Shown here in pieces: positions 37,927 through 46,479 of a stretch of DNA of 64,000 nucleotides. The DNA is taken from assembly GCA_021372355.1 (NCBI GenBank), contig JAJFUQ010000155.1, positions 1-64,000 of the forward strand. Direction: 5' to 3'. This stretch comes from Nocardiaceae bacterium (GTDB lineage: Bacteria; Actinomycetota; Actinomycetes; Mycobacteriales; Mycobacteriaceae). Below the pieces are notes generated by a model, which saw only the letters and a program-made list of their open reading frames with translations, was not told the DNA's origin and did not search any database. Each line of letters opens with the position of its first letter. Position 1 is the first letter of the stretch. The position numbers and the translations under genes were made by a program.

Positions 37927-37973
37927 GAACTGCACCTTACCGGTGGGGTATTCGCATGTCAGGCGAGCGAAGG

Positions 37974-39278
37974 CTACCCTCCGCCGGGCGTTATGTCCGC
38001 TTCGGGAATGGGTTGGTCGTTCGCGATCGCCTCGAACAGTGCGCTGGCGCGGGTCGTGTCCCACAGCAGAACGTTGCCGACGTCGACGTTCTCGGAGCCG
38101 CCCACGGGCACCGTTGACTGGACGGTTTGACCACGCATCGCCCACACCAGAGCGGCGAGGCTCCACACGTGATCGCCGTTGTCGACAGTGAGTGAGTCGA
38201 TGCCGCTATGGACGAGACTGCCCAAGCGAACTGGATTGATGATCGTCCCGATCGACGTGGCTTTCGCGAGGAGTGCAGACAGGAACATGCGCTGGTTCTG
38301 CACTCGCTGGAGGTCGGCGTTCGGGAAGTTTCGGCTGCGGACGAAGCCCAGCGCCTTCGCGCCGTCGAGCGTCTGACATCCGGCGGGCAGATCGATGCCG
38401 GCCAGCGGGTCGGCGAGCGGCTGGTCGAGGCAGATCTTGATGCCGCCCAACGCATCGACCATTCCGGCGAAGCCGCCGAAGCCGACTTCGGCGTAGTGGT
38501 CGATGTGCACGCTCGTCGCGATCTCGACCGTTTGGATGAGCAGCGGAGCGCCGCCGATGGCGAACGCCGCGTTGATCTTGTCCTTGCCGTTGCCGGGGAT
38601 GCTGACGTACGAGTCGCGCGGGATGCTGATGATGTCGGTCGGACCCGACTTCGGGATGTGCACCAACATGATCGTGTCGGTGCGCGCGGCGCCGACCTCA
38701 CCGCCGGTCGACAGGTCGGCTTGTTGCTGTTCAGTCAGGCCGGCGCGGCTGTCGGCGCCGATGAGAAGCCAGTTGGTGCCCGGGGTATCGGCGACGCGAC
38801 CGTCGTAGTCGGCCAACGCGTCGACTCGGCCCAGCGCCAATTCGACGTACGCGAACGACGCGATCATGCCGACGATCAGCAGGATCGCCGCGTATTTGAA
38901 CAGCTTTCCGATGCGCACCGGACGGCGCGGAGGTGGCGGAGCGTAAGCCTGACGTCGAGGCGGCGGCGCCGGTCGCTTGGGCGGCTGAGCCGGCATCGCG
39001 CGGGTGGCCGGGCGTGGCGGTGGGTCGCGCCGAGGGAGCGGCGGCGGTGCTGCTCGGGGTGGCGGTGGCGGTGCTGGCGCCGGACGCGGCGGAGGTGTCG
39101 GGGTCGAGGCTGCGGGCGGGTTCGGGATCGCGGACCAGGCCTGCATCGACGGCGGCACGTGTGGCGGCTTCTCGGGCGTGCCACCTTCCAGGTAGTACGT
39201 GCGCCCATCTCGACGAATGATCTGCGTGCCCTCATCTGGCCGTTCACCAGAGTCGTCAGGTCGCCGATCGTTGGTCAT
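37974..39278 (-). CDS. LytR-CpsA-Psr (LCP) family protein
   Basis: A 434-residue envelope protein. A long Pro/Ala/Arg-rich cytoplasmic segment (about 45-120) leads to one membrane helix (FKYAAILLIVGMIASFAYVEL), then the LCP catalytic domain outside (SIPRDSYVSIPG, DKINAAF, and VRSRNFPNADLQRVQNQR with the conserved Arg/Asp). LCP enzymes link polymers such as arabinogalactan to peptidoglycan. There is no C-terminal LytR_C domain. Position between ferritin and DUF2470 fits Rv3840. Start ATG 39278 chosen; a GTG 24 bases earlier is possible. Confidence 0.92.
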   Translation of the reverse strand: MTNDRRPDDSGERPDEGTQIIRRDGRTYYLEGGTPEKPPHVPPSMQAWSAIPNPPAASTPTPPPRPAPAPPPPPRAAPPPLPRRDPPPRPATRAMPAQPPKRPAPPPRRQAYAPPPPRRPVRIGKLFKYAAILLIVGMIASFAYVELALGRVDALADYDGRVADTPGTNWLLIGADSRAGLTEQQQADLSTGGEVGAARTDTIMLVHIPKSGPTDIISIPRDSYVSIPGNGKDKINAAFAIGGAPLLIQTVEIATSVHIDHYAEVGFGGFAGMVDALGGIKICLDQPLADPLAGIDLPAGCQTLDGAKALGFVRSRNFPNADLQRVQNQRMFLSALLAKATSIGTIINPVRLGSLVHSGIDSLTVDNGDHVWSLAALVWAMRGQTVQSTVPVGGSENVDVGNVLLWDTTRASALFEAIANDQPIPEADITPGGG

Positions 39279-39323
39279 GGGAGCGACTTTACGCGGCGCC
39301 ACCTGGCGATTCGCTGAGGTGAG

Positions 39324-40109
39324 CTAGCCAATCCACGAAATGTGACCATGGAGAAGGGCATATCCGGCAAACGCTGCGATGTCGATGAAAGCGTGCGCGA
39401 GGATGAGCGGCCAGAGGCGGTTTCGCACCTGCCAGTAGCGGCCGAAGATGAGCCCCATGATGACGTTTCCGAGTCCGCCGCCGAGGCCTTGATACAGGTG
39501 GTAGCTGCCGCGGAGCAGTGACGATGCGGCGAGGGATCGGCTCTCGGACCAGCCGAGATCGCGCAGTCTCGTCATGAGGAACCCGACGACGACGATCTCT
39601 TCCGCCGCCGCGTTGGCGATGGCGAAGATGACCAGGACCGGGATTCGCCACCAGTGGTCGTTGAGCGTCGTCGGAACGACCGTCAGGTTGAGGCCGAGCG
39701 CGTGTGCGACGAGGTAGAGGCCGAGTCCGGGGACGCCGATGAGCAGCGCCAGACCGACGGCGGGCAAGAGGTCTTTGCGGCTCGAGAGCTTGGCCAATCC
39801 GACTTCGGCGAGCGTCCGGCCGGTTCGCCACAGTAGATAAAGCCCGAGCGCACCCCACGCGAAGAGTTGCGTGAATCCGAGGATCTGCCAGGCCAGGTCG
39901 ATCAATGACAGCTCGGCCTGCGACTGGTTCAGGGCGACCGATTGTTCGGCGAGTGGCGTCGGTGCGAGGGCGTCCTGCAGCAGCGACAGCGCCGCGCGTG
40001 CGCCACTGAGTCCGAAGGTGACGGCGAGGACGACCACGATCTCGACGCGGATTCCGCGGCGTTCGCGATCGGTCAGCACGCTTTGAGAGTACTGATCTTG
40101 GCTGATCAC
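39324..40109 (-). CDS. CPBP-family intramembrane metalloprotease
   Basis: A 261-residue membrane protein of the CPBP (Abi/Rce1-like) family. The metal-binding signatures are recognisable: AAAEEIVVVGFL (motif 1, Glu-Glu), LLRGSYHLYQG (motif 2, His) and AHAFID (motif 3, His). The usual Arg of EExxxR is Gly here. Bacterial members process membrane peptides or have unknown roles. The GTG start overlaps the DUF2470 stop by GTGA, so both should be co-translated and under the same iron-responsive control. Confidence 0.87.
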   Translation of the reverse strand: MISQDQYSQSVLTDRERRGIRVEIVVVLAVTFGLSGARAALSLLQDALAPTPLAEQSVALNQSQAELSLIDLAWQILGFTQLFAWGALGLYLLWRTGRTLAEVGLAKLSSRKDLLPAVGLALLIGVPGLGLYLVAHALGLNLTVVPTTLNDHWWRIPVLVIFAIANAAAEEIVVVGFLMTRLRDLGWSESRSLAASSLLRGSYHLYQGLGGGLGNVIMGLIFGRYWQVRNRLWPLILAHAFIDIAAFAGYALLHGHISWIG

Positions 40110-40864
40110 ACCGTGCGTTGTCGGAGGCCATTCAGGAATGGGCAGCCGATGAGCACCCGAATCGCACGGCTGAGCGCCTCCGGACTCGAGACCGGCTGCG
40201 CGAAGGAGAGGCGGACGTCGCGGTCATCGACCGGTCCGGACTCCACGCGGAGGGTGATGCCGTACCGATCGAGGGCGAGAGGTCGGATCCGGCCTTGGCG
40301 AAGCGACGGAGGAAGGCGGCGGGCAAGCATTGCGAGCAGGTCCGGGTGGTCGGCGTCGAGGTGCTGCAGCCAGTCCGACTCGAAGTTCCAGAACGGGTCG
40401 GGCATGCTCCCTTGCAGTGCGTCACGGGTAGCCGGTTCGGCCCCGGTGGTGTCGGCGGCCACTCCGGATTCGACGTTCATCTGAATGAGCGTCGTGGTGT
40501 GGCCGATATCGAGAAGTGCTGGCGCAGGGTCGTATTCGGCGGCTTGGGTGACAAGCTGGCGGGCCCGGTCGGCGTCGATTCGGTGCAGTGTGCCCCGGAG
40601 CCAGACGAGTCCGCGGACGGGCTCACGAAAGGGGAGCGGCGCGCTGTCGGTGAGCTCGAGGACCGCCGGCAGGCCGGATTCGCCGATCCTTTTCAGCGGT
40701 GGCGAGTCGTTGCGGACCGCGATGAGCATGTCGCCCGTCGTGCACAGGTAGTGCCACGACGTCTGGGCCGGTTCGAGTTTGTCGGCCGCGAGCACTCCGG
40801 TCGGCGCCTGCATGGCGATCGTTCGGATTCGTTCGGCGGCCGTCGGAATGGTCGGGGTCGTCAC
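40106..40864 (-). CDS. DUF2470-domain protein (Rv3839-like), HugZ/pyridoxamine-oxidase-like fold
   Basis: A 252-residue cytosolic protein. The N-terminal part resembles a flavin/heme-binding split-barrel (pyridoxamine-oxidase-like), the C-terminal 80 residues a DUF2470 domain (DADHPDLLAML, SLRQGRIRPLALDRYGI). Related HugZ proteins bind and degrade heme, so a role in heme or iron handling is inferred. An IdeR-type box starts 27 bases upstream of its start codon, which fits the iron-regulated M. tuberculosis gene Rv3839. It heads an overlapping pair with the CPBP protease gene. Confidence 0.85.
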   Translation of the reverse strand: MTTPTIPTAAERIRTIAMQAPTGVLAADKLEPAQTSWHYLCTTGDMLIAVRNDSPPLKRIGESGLPAVLELTDSAPLPFREPVRGLVWLRGTLHRIDADRARQLVTQAAEYDPAPALLDIGHTTTLIQMNVESGVAADTTGAEPATRDALQGSMPDPFWNFESDWLQHLDADHPDLLAMLARRLPPSLRQGRIRPLALDRYGITLRVESGPVDDRDVRLSFAQPVSSPEALSRAIRVLIGCPFLNGLRQRTV

Positions 40865-40874
40865 GATGGCTCTC

Positions 40875-40922
40875 CCACCTCTACTGCAAATTAGGTAAGC
40901 CTAAGCTATGCAATAGAGGTGG
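40875..40922. promoter_or_regulatory. IdeR/DtxR iron box inside a larger inverted repeat
   Basis: TTAGGTAAGCCTAAGCTAT (40891-40909) matches the IdeR/DtxR consensus TTAGGTTAGSCTAACCTAA at 16 of 19 positions. It is framed by CCACCTCTACTGCA (40875-40888) and TGCAATAGAGGTGG (40909-40922), which pair at 13 of 14 positions. The site lies just before the DUF2470 gene and should repress it when iron is plentiful. Confidence 0.8.
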
Positions 40923-40993
40923 GCTTGGCAAGCATTTGGATCAGGGTGTTCGAATCTTGGCCCGAAGCGTGCGAGTCCGAACGCGGTGGCTAC

Positions 40994-41767
40994 TCAGCCC
41001 GTGTGGGTAGTGGGCAACGCCGCGGCAGCCAGAGCCACCGTCGTCAATGTCAACGCCGGCAGTATCGCGATCTTCTCGACGAGTCCGTTTGCCCGAATGC
41101 AGACGAGCGCTGGCGGATTGATTGCGTGCCAGCGTCTGCCGTTGATGGGCACGAGCGGTGCCAGTAGGGGGACGCCGTCCTTGGTGATGGCATCTCCGAG
41201 GTAGTGCACGAGGCATCCGGTGGTGATGGCGAGACCGAGGCTCGTCGATCCGGTGGCCGGCGGGATGGATGTCCATGCGAGCGTGGACAGTAGCCCCGTT
41301 ACCGCAGTCGTCATGATCGGGCCGTGTTTTCGTGCCCAGTCGCCGGCCAGTCCGCGGATCGCGAGGCCGAGCGTGACGAACAGTGTCGCGATGATCGCCG
41401 GCTTGGCGAATGCCGTCACGAGGCTGGAGATCACTATCCCGAGTCCGAACGCGAAGAGGACTGTGTGCGTGAGTGTGCGGTGACCGTTCGAGCGATGGCC
41501 GTCGCGACCGCTCGCGGTCACGTTGTAGAACATCGCGGACGCCTTGTTGATGCCGTGTGCCGCAACGTGGGAAATCGGGCCGAAGGTGCGCGCGATCGTC
41601 GATTGAGGCAAGTCGATATCGGGCAGGAGTGCCGCGCCTGCACACACTCCGGCCCAGATGAACGTCTCCGCGACGCTGGACGGACCGCCGGCCGCCGGGG
41701 GTAGAACGGCTGCCACGGCCAATCCGGCGGCGGCGCCCGACATTGCATGAGTTGGACCCATAACCAT
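40994..41767 (-). CDS. DUF457/YdjM-type membrane metal-dependent hydrolase
   Basis: A 257-residue membrane protein of the YdjM (metal-dependent hydrolase) family. Conserved metal-ligand motifs are THAMSG near the start, PDID, HRTLTHT and HYLGDAIT. About six hydrophobic spans. The E. coli member is SOS-induced; no LexA box was seen here. The first ATG (41767) and a second two codons later are equally placed. Divergent from an SRPBCC gene. Confidence 0.85.
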   Translation of the reverse strand: MVMGPTHAMSGAAAGLAVAAVLPPAAGGPSSVAETFIWAGVCAGAALLPDIDLPQSTIARTFGPISHVAAHGINKASAMFYNVTASGRDGHRSNGHRTLTHTVLFAFGLGIVISSLVTAFAKPAIIATLFVTLGLAIRGLAGDWARKHGPIMTTAVTGLLSTLAWTSIPPATGSTSLGLAITTGCLVHYLGDAITKDGVPLLAPLVPINGRRWHAINPPALVCIRANGLVEKIAILPALTLTTVALAAAALPTTHTG

Positions 41768-41851
41768 GGCGAGAACGCTATGAGAAGTACAGGCGCACAA
41801 CATAATTGAGATCATCGTGGCTGGTCGGAGGATGTGGGGTATATCGGGTTG

Positions 41852-42247
41852 ATGGCGCATTCGTACTCGGCCGACTCCGACGCATCCGTCGAGGAAGTCT
41901 GGCCTTTGATCTCCCAACCCGAGCGGTGGTCCGATTGGGCGCCGCACGTTCGTGGTGCGTGGGGTCTGGGAACGCCGGAAGTGGAGGCGGGTCGCCGCGG
42001 AGCGGTGAGACTGATCGGGATCGTTCCCGTGCCCGCTGTCGTTTCGGCGAAGACGCCGGGGCGGTCGTGGACCTGGCGGGTCGGTCCGATGACGCTCGAT
42101 CACGCTGTCGAGCCCACCGCACGGGGCTCGAGAATAACGATGACCATGTCCGCGCCCGGCCCGTTGGAGACCGTTCTCGCGGCGACTTACGGGCCGATCG
42201 TGCAATTTCTCGTGCGGAGACTCGCACGGATCGCCGAACGCGATTGA
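41852..42247 (+). CDS. SRPBCC-family lipid/polyketide-binding protein
   Basis: A 131-residue START-like (SRPBCC) protein: AHSYSADSDASVEEVWPLISQ begins the typical strand-helix, WSDWAPHV and WRVGPM follow, and a long C-terminal helix ends the fold. Such proteins bind hydrophobic ligands; the ligand is unknown. ATG 41852 is chosen over the GTG at 41834 because it starts where the fold starts; neither has a good ribosome site. Confidence 0.85.
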   Translation: MAHSYSADSDASVEEVWPLISQPERWSDWAPHVRGAWGLGTPEVEAGRRGAVRLIGIVPVPAVVSAKTPGRSWTWRVGPMTLDHAVEPTARGSRITMTMSAPGPLETVLAATYGPIVQFLVRRLARIAERD

Positions 42248-42307
42248 GCTGTGCCGGGCGGTCGTTCCGGGGTGCCGCCAGGATGTGACGGGTTGTGCGG
42301 ACCGAGG

Positions 42308-42330
42308 GGCGGGGTAGGGATGGCCCCGCC
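42308..42330 (+). terminator. Hairpin after the SRPBCC gene
   Basis: GGCGGGG and CCCCGCC, perfect 7-base arms with a 9-base loop, 60 bases after the stop. No T-run. Confidence 0.4.
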
Positions 42331-42409
42331 ACGGGAGCCTTCTGCTTAGTCCCGCCGTACCTCCTCCAGCGTGCCGCCAATCGTGGAGTGATCGTGCAAG
42401 ACTGACCTC

Positions 42410-43693
42410 ATGGTGCGTCGCTTCGCCTTCCTGCACGACACTCTGCACGCGCCTGATCTGCTGCGCCGATGCCGGATTCCGAAGGACCTCGCTTCGGTCA
42501 CCACGCGGGCTGCCGAAGTCGATCCGGTCGATGTAGGGCTCTCTCAAGACAATGTCGAGCGCGTGTGGCGATCCGTGGAGTCGTTGTACGGCAGCGGAAT
42601 TCACCCAGCGCTCGCGCTCTGTGTGCGGCGCGAGGGCGCGGTAGTGCTCGATCGCGCGATCGGACACGCCCGCGGCAACGGGCCGGACGACCATCCCGAT
42701 GCGGAAAAGGTGCTCGCCACGCCGAGCACACCGTTCTGCATCTTCTCGGCCACCAAGGGCACGACCGCGGCTCTCATCCACAAGCTCGATGAGAAGGGCC
42801 TGCTCCACATCGGCGACCCGGTGGCGGAATACCTTCCAGAGTTCGCACGCAGTGGCAAAGCCGGCATCACGATCGGGCACGTGCTGTCGCATCGGGCGGG
42901 AATCCCGGCCGCGCCGCCCGGCACGATCAACCTCGACATGTTCGACGACATCGAGTTCCTGCGCGAGGCGATCTACAACGCCCGCCCGGTCTTCCGCCCG
43001 GGCAAGCGCCAGGCGTACCACGCCGTGTCAGGCGGAATGGTGCTCGGCGAAGTCGTACGGGAAGTGACGGGTAAAAGCATCCGTGACGTGCTCGCGGAGG
43101 AGTTCCTCGATCCGCTCGGCTTCCGGTGGATGAACTACGGCGTCGCTGAAGCCGACATCCCCCGCGTCGGTCTGAACTACGTGACCGGTCCGGTCCTACT
43201 CCCACCGATGCGGCAGATCGCCACCCGGGCGCTGGGAGTGCATCCGGATATCGTGACCCGGATGTCGAACGACCCGCGGTTCGTGCGTGCGGTCCTCCCC
43301 GCGGCCAACGGCATCAGCACCGCGAACGAGCTGGGCCGGTTCTACGAAATGCTCCGTCTCGGTGGCGAACTCGACGGCGTTCGAGTCATGGAGGAGCGGA
43401 CGATCCGTCGTGCTCTCATCCCGCAGTCCCACATGGAAATGGATCTGAGCCTCATTGCGCCGGTCGGCTTCAGCTACGGCTTCATGCTCGGCGGGAAGTA
43501 CCTGAGCCTGTACGGGATGAACACGGCGCAGGCGTTCGGCCACCTCGGATGGATCAACATCGTGGGCTGGGCGGACCCGCAGCGTGCGTTGTCGGCCGCG
43601 CTCATCACGACGGGGAAGGCAGTGGTTTATCCGGAGGTTCTCCGGTTCTGGATGATCGCGCAGCAGATTGCGAAGGAGTTCAGGCCGGTCTGA
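42410..43693 (+). CDS. Serine-beta-lactamase-fold esterase/lipase (class C-like)
   Basis: A 427-residue enzyme of the beta-lactamase class C/family VIII esterase fold, cytosolic (no signal peptide). The nucleophile motif SATK is at 113-116, the Tyr motif YHAVSGG near 203, and FGHLGW occupies the KTG-like position. Family members act as esterases or lipases (LipE/LipL-like) rather than antibiotic-resistance enzymes. The ATG at 42410 gives a typical N-terminus. Confidence 0.9.
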   Translation: MVRRFAFLHDTLHAPDLLRRCRIPKDLASVTTRAAEVDPVDVGLSQDNVERVWRSVESLYGSGIHPALALCVRREGAVVLDRAIGHARGNGPDDHPDAEKVLATPSTPFCIFSATKGTTAALIHKLDEKGLLHIGDPVAEYLPEFARSGKAGITIGHVLSHRAGIPAAPPGTINLDMFDDIEFLREAIYNARPVFRPGKRQAYHAVSGGMVLGEVVREVTGKSIRDVLAEEFLDPLGFRWMNYGVAEADIPRVGLNYVTGPVLLPPMRQIATRALGVHPDIVTRMSNDPRFVRAVLPAANGISTANELGRFYEMLRLGGELDGVRVMEERTIRRALIPQSHMEMDLSLIAPVGFSYGFMLGGKYLSLYGMNTAQAFGHLGWINIVGWADPQRALSAALITTGKAVVYPEVLRFWMIAQQIAKEFRPV

Positions 43694-43954
43694 TCAGCCT
43701 CTGCTATCACGTGCTTGGACCAGGCAGTTGACTCGTTAGCGGTGACAGAATCGCAGAGGAGTTCATGCCAGTTGCCCCGGGCGCAAAGCATGGAGTGGCG
43801 TGCTCGCTTCATCTTGATGAACGTCGCAGCGATACCGCGGAGGTGCCCACCAGGATCAGCGGCCGCCCTCCTGGGTAGCACGGTGGCCGTGCCGCGTATT
43901 GGTGGTGTGATGCCCGTCAGGTCCATTGTTCGGAGCACTGATACGAACGGCTTG

Positions 43955-44167
43955 TCAGCTTGCTCGTAACTTGCGGCCATGTTCGCGCGCCCGTGTTGCG
44001 ATGGCCCTGGCGGTCGCCACTTCTTCTCGATCGGCAGCGGGATCTGCGGCGACATGGTCGAAGAGCCGCGCTTTCCGCTCATACCAGTCCGCCTTCTGTT
44101 TCGCAGATGCGGTAGCCGCCGGCAGCTGTCGGATCAGCTCGCCGATCTCGCTGAGTACTGTTTCCAT
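43955..44167 (-). CDS. Small helical protein of unknown function
   Basis: A 70-residue, highly charged helical protein (METVLSEIGELIRQLPAATA, WYERKARLFDHVAADP) with a clear ribosome site (GGAGAC, about 7 bases before the ATG at 44167). I do not recognise a family with confidence. It lies in an otherwise empty 680-base stretch and is preceded by nested inverted repeats (44200-44261), hinting at tight control. The stretch 43694-43954 beyond its stop holds nothing I can support. Confidence 0.6.
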   Translation of the reverse strand: METVLSEIGELIRQLPAATASAKQKADWYERKARLFDHVAADPAADREEVATARAIATRAREHGRKLRAS

Positions 44168-44199
44168 GTTTCGTCTCCGGAGGGGCACAGGTGCTGGCC

Positions 44200-44236
44200 G
44201 GTGATATCCGGTGTATCTGCTGATACACCGGTCACC
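44200..44236. repeat. Nested inverted repeat before the small gene
   Basis: CCGGTGTATC (44208-44217) and GATACACCGG (44222-44231) are perfect 10-base arms with a TGCT loop, framed by GGTGA/TCACC. It lies 33 bases before the small gene's ATG and could be an operator or a leader hairpin. Confidence 0.5.
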
Positions 44237-44249
44237 CATATCTCTTATT

Positions 44250-44261
44250 CGGCGTACGCCG
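44250..44261. promoter_or_regulatory. 12-bp palindrome CGGCGTACGCCG
   Basis: A perfect uninterrupted palindrome 83 bases before the small gene and 14 bases beyond the nested repeat. It may be a second regulator site. Confidence 0.35.
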
Positions 44262-44369
44262 AGGTATGGATTGCCCTCCGGCTGCGTTGAGTAGATATTT
44301 CGCGGCGCGCGACCAGGGACTGGCACCACCTGAGGCGCGCCCACTACTGCGGACGCGCCTCCGCCCGAT

Positions 44370-46295
44370 CTACGCCACCGCCTCCGTCAGGTCATAAACC
44401 GTCACGCCCCCAACAGTCTTAGCCGTGTAATGCGCCTGGACCCACGCAGTGATTTGACTCGACGAACCTGCCCGACCACCAGGACCACCGCCCATGCCGC
44501 CACCGGCGATGAAGTAGTGAATGTCGCCGTTCGCGACGTACTGCTGGAACTGCGCGAGCGTCGGTGAATCGTCGCTCCCGGTGAATCCGCCGATCGCCAT
44601 GATCGAGGTGCCGGTCGACAACTCGAGCGGTCCGGCGGACATCGAGCCGATCGTCGCGGCTGCCCAGCGGTTGTCGGTGGCCCCCAGGAGAGCCTGCAGT
44701 TCGGCGTTGTCGCTCGACTCGCCCCGCATGCCACCGAAGCCAGCCATGCCTCCAGGTCCGCCCAGTCCTCGACCGGTCGCCGGCCCCGACGTCGGGATCG
44801 CGCCGTTGTGCGCGGTGACTGCCGTATCGAGTGCATAGGCCGCCGTGCCCCCGAAGCCGAGCAGCAGCCCCGAAACCGCAACAACCACGGTCGCCTTGCC
44901 GAGTTGATGCGCACCAACGGCGATCACCGCAGCCACGACAACAGAACCGACCACGATCACCCAGCGCAGCCACGGCAACCAGTCCGGGGTGCGAGCGAGC
45001 AGGGCGAATCCCCAGAGTCCCGTCGTCGCGGACATTGCAGCAAGTGCCGCACGGGCTGGCAGATAGTTTCGGCCCTTCCATAGTTCGACCACCGTGATGC
45101 CGACCAGAGCGGCAATCGCGGGAGCAAGCGCGACCGTGTAGTACGGGTGCATCGTGCCCTGCATGTAGCTGAAGACGATCCCGGTGACCAGGAGCCAGCC
45201 GCCCCAGAGGATGAGTCCGGCGCGAGTCCGATCGGTGCGCGGCATGCGGCGGGTGAACCACAGACCCGCGACCAGGCCGATCAGTGCCGCAGGCAGCAGC
45301 CACGAGATCTCGGTGCCCATCGAGTTGCCGAACATCCGGGTGATTCCGGTCGTGCCACCGAATCCGGCGTTGCCGCCGCCCATTCCACCGCCACCGCCTC
45401 CGGGGTTGCCGCTACCACCGAAGATCCGTCCGAGGCCGTTGTATCCGAGCGCAAGCTCGATCAGGCTGTTGGTCGTCGAGCCGCCGATGTATGGGCGCGA
45501 GCCGGCGGGCCATAGCGCCACGAGAAGCGGCAGCCATCCTGCACTCACGATGAGCGCGACGAACGCGACCAGCAGCTTGCGAATGCGCGCCCAGAAGGTG
45601 ATCGGTGCCGCGACCAGGAACACGAGTCCAAGGGCCGGAAGAACCAAGAACGCCTGCAGCATCTTCGTGAGGAAGCCGAAGCCGAGTGCGACACCCGCGA
45701 ACGCCAGCCAGCGCGTGCTGCCGTTCTCGGTTGCGCGAACGACGCAGTATGCAGCGAGCGTCATGAGGAAGACGAGCAGCGCGTCCGGGTTGTTGAACTT
45801 GAACATCAGTGCAGCTACTGGCGTCAAAGCGAGCGCGGCGCCGGCGAGGAGACCCGCCGCGGGTCCACTCCACCGTCGCACCGCCGCGGCGACGAGCGCC
45901 ACCGACCCAACGCCCATCAGGGCCTGGGGGAGCAGCATCGAGAACGAGCTGAAGCCAAAGAGTCGGCCCGACAAGGCCATGACCCATAGGGCGGCGGGGG
46001 GCTTGTCGACCGTGATCGCGTTGCCCGCGTCGAGCGAACCGAACAGCATCGCCTTCCAGCTCTGGGTACCCGCTTGGACCGCGGCGGCGTAGAAATCGTT
46101 CGCCCAACCCGACGCGCTGAGGTTCCAGAGATAGAGGATCGCCGTCGCGACAAGGAGGCCATAGAGCCCCGGCCTCGCCCATCGCGGCTCGTCCGGACCG
46201 CCGGTGAGCAGCCGCTCACGCCACGTCGGACGCACGGCATCGGCCGGGGGATGGTCGATTGGTCGATGCTCCAAGGGCATCACAGTTGTGGTCAT
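44370..46295 (-). CDS. GT39-family membrane glycosyltransferase (PMT/ArnT-like) with Gly-rich loops
   Basis: A 641-residue polytopic protein of the GT39 dolichol-phosphate-mannose/ArnT-like family. The first periplasmic loop has the acidic motif WANDFYAAAVQAG and ITVDKPP, then about 11 membrane spans. It should use a lipid-linked sugar to modify an envelope acceptor. Unusual are Gly-rich insertions (GGGGGGMGGGNAGFGG, GLGGPGGMAGFGGMRG, GGGMGGGPGGRAG). The start is ATG 46295; the longer frame lacks a family-like N-terminus. Divergent from a glycine-rich anchored protein. Confidence 0.9.
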   Translation of the reverse strand: MTTTVMPLEHRPIDHPPADAVRPTWRERLLTGGPDEPRWARPGLYGLLVATAILYLWNLSASGWANDFYAAAVQAGTQSWKAMLFGSLDAGNAITVDKPPAALWVMALSGRLFGFSSFSMLLPQALMGVGSVALVAAAVRRWSGPAAGLLAGAALALTPVAALMFKFNNPDALLVFLMTLAAYCVVRATENGSTRWLAFAGVALGFGFLTKMLQAFLVLPALGLVFLVAAPITFWARIRKLLVAFVALIVSAGWLPLLVALWPAGSRPYIGGSTTNSLIELALGYNGLGRIFGGSGNPGGGGGGMGGGNAGFGGTTGITRMFGNSMGTEISWLLPAALIGLVAGLWFTRRMPRTDRTRAGLILWGGWLLVTGIVFSYMQGTMHPYYTVALAPAIAALVGITVVELWKGRNYLPARAALAAMSATTGLWGFALLARTPDWLPWLRWVIVVGSVVVAAVIAVGAHQLGKATVVVAVSGLLLGFGGTAAYALDTAVTAHNGAIPTSGPATGRGLGGPGGMAGFGGMRGESSDNAELQALLGATDNRWAAATIGSMSAGPLELSTGTSIMAIGGFTGSDDSPTLAQFQQYVANGDIHYFIAGGGMGGGPGGRAGSSSQITAWVQAHYTAKTVGGVTVYDLTEAVA

Positions 46296-46479
46296 GCTCT
46301 TGATCGTTGAGCCGAAAGGTCCGATTTCGCTGGGAGCCACCTGTGCGCTTCCGCCGAGGCGTCCGGCAGCCCCCTGGTAGGGCACGCACAACGAATGCGG
46401 ATGGCGTTCACAGCAATTCCGAAATTTCGCCCCTCACGATCGGACTGCACGCAAACGTAACCCCGCAAAAGGAGCAGCC

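Noticed and set aside
37962..37982. Possible IdeR box upstream of ferritin
   Set aside because: Only about 12 of 19 positions fit, and it lies in the end of the LCP gene; noted in the ferritin entry but not called.
43627..44082. A 151-codon minus-strand frame near the small orphan gene
   Set aside because: No ribosome site, codon use unlike neighbours, and it overlaps both the esterase end and the better-supported small gene.
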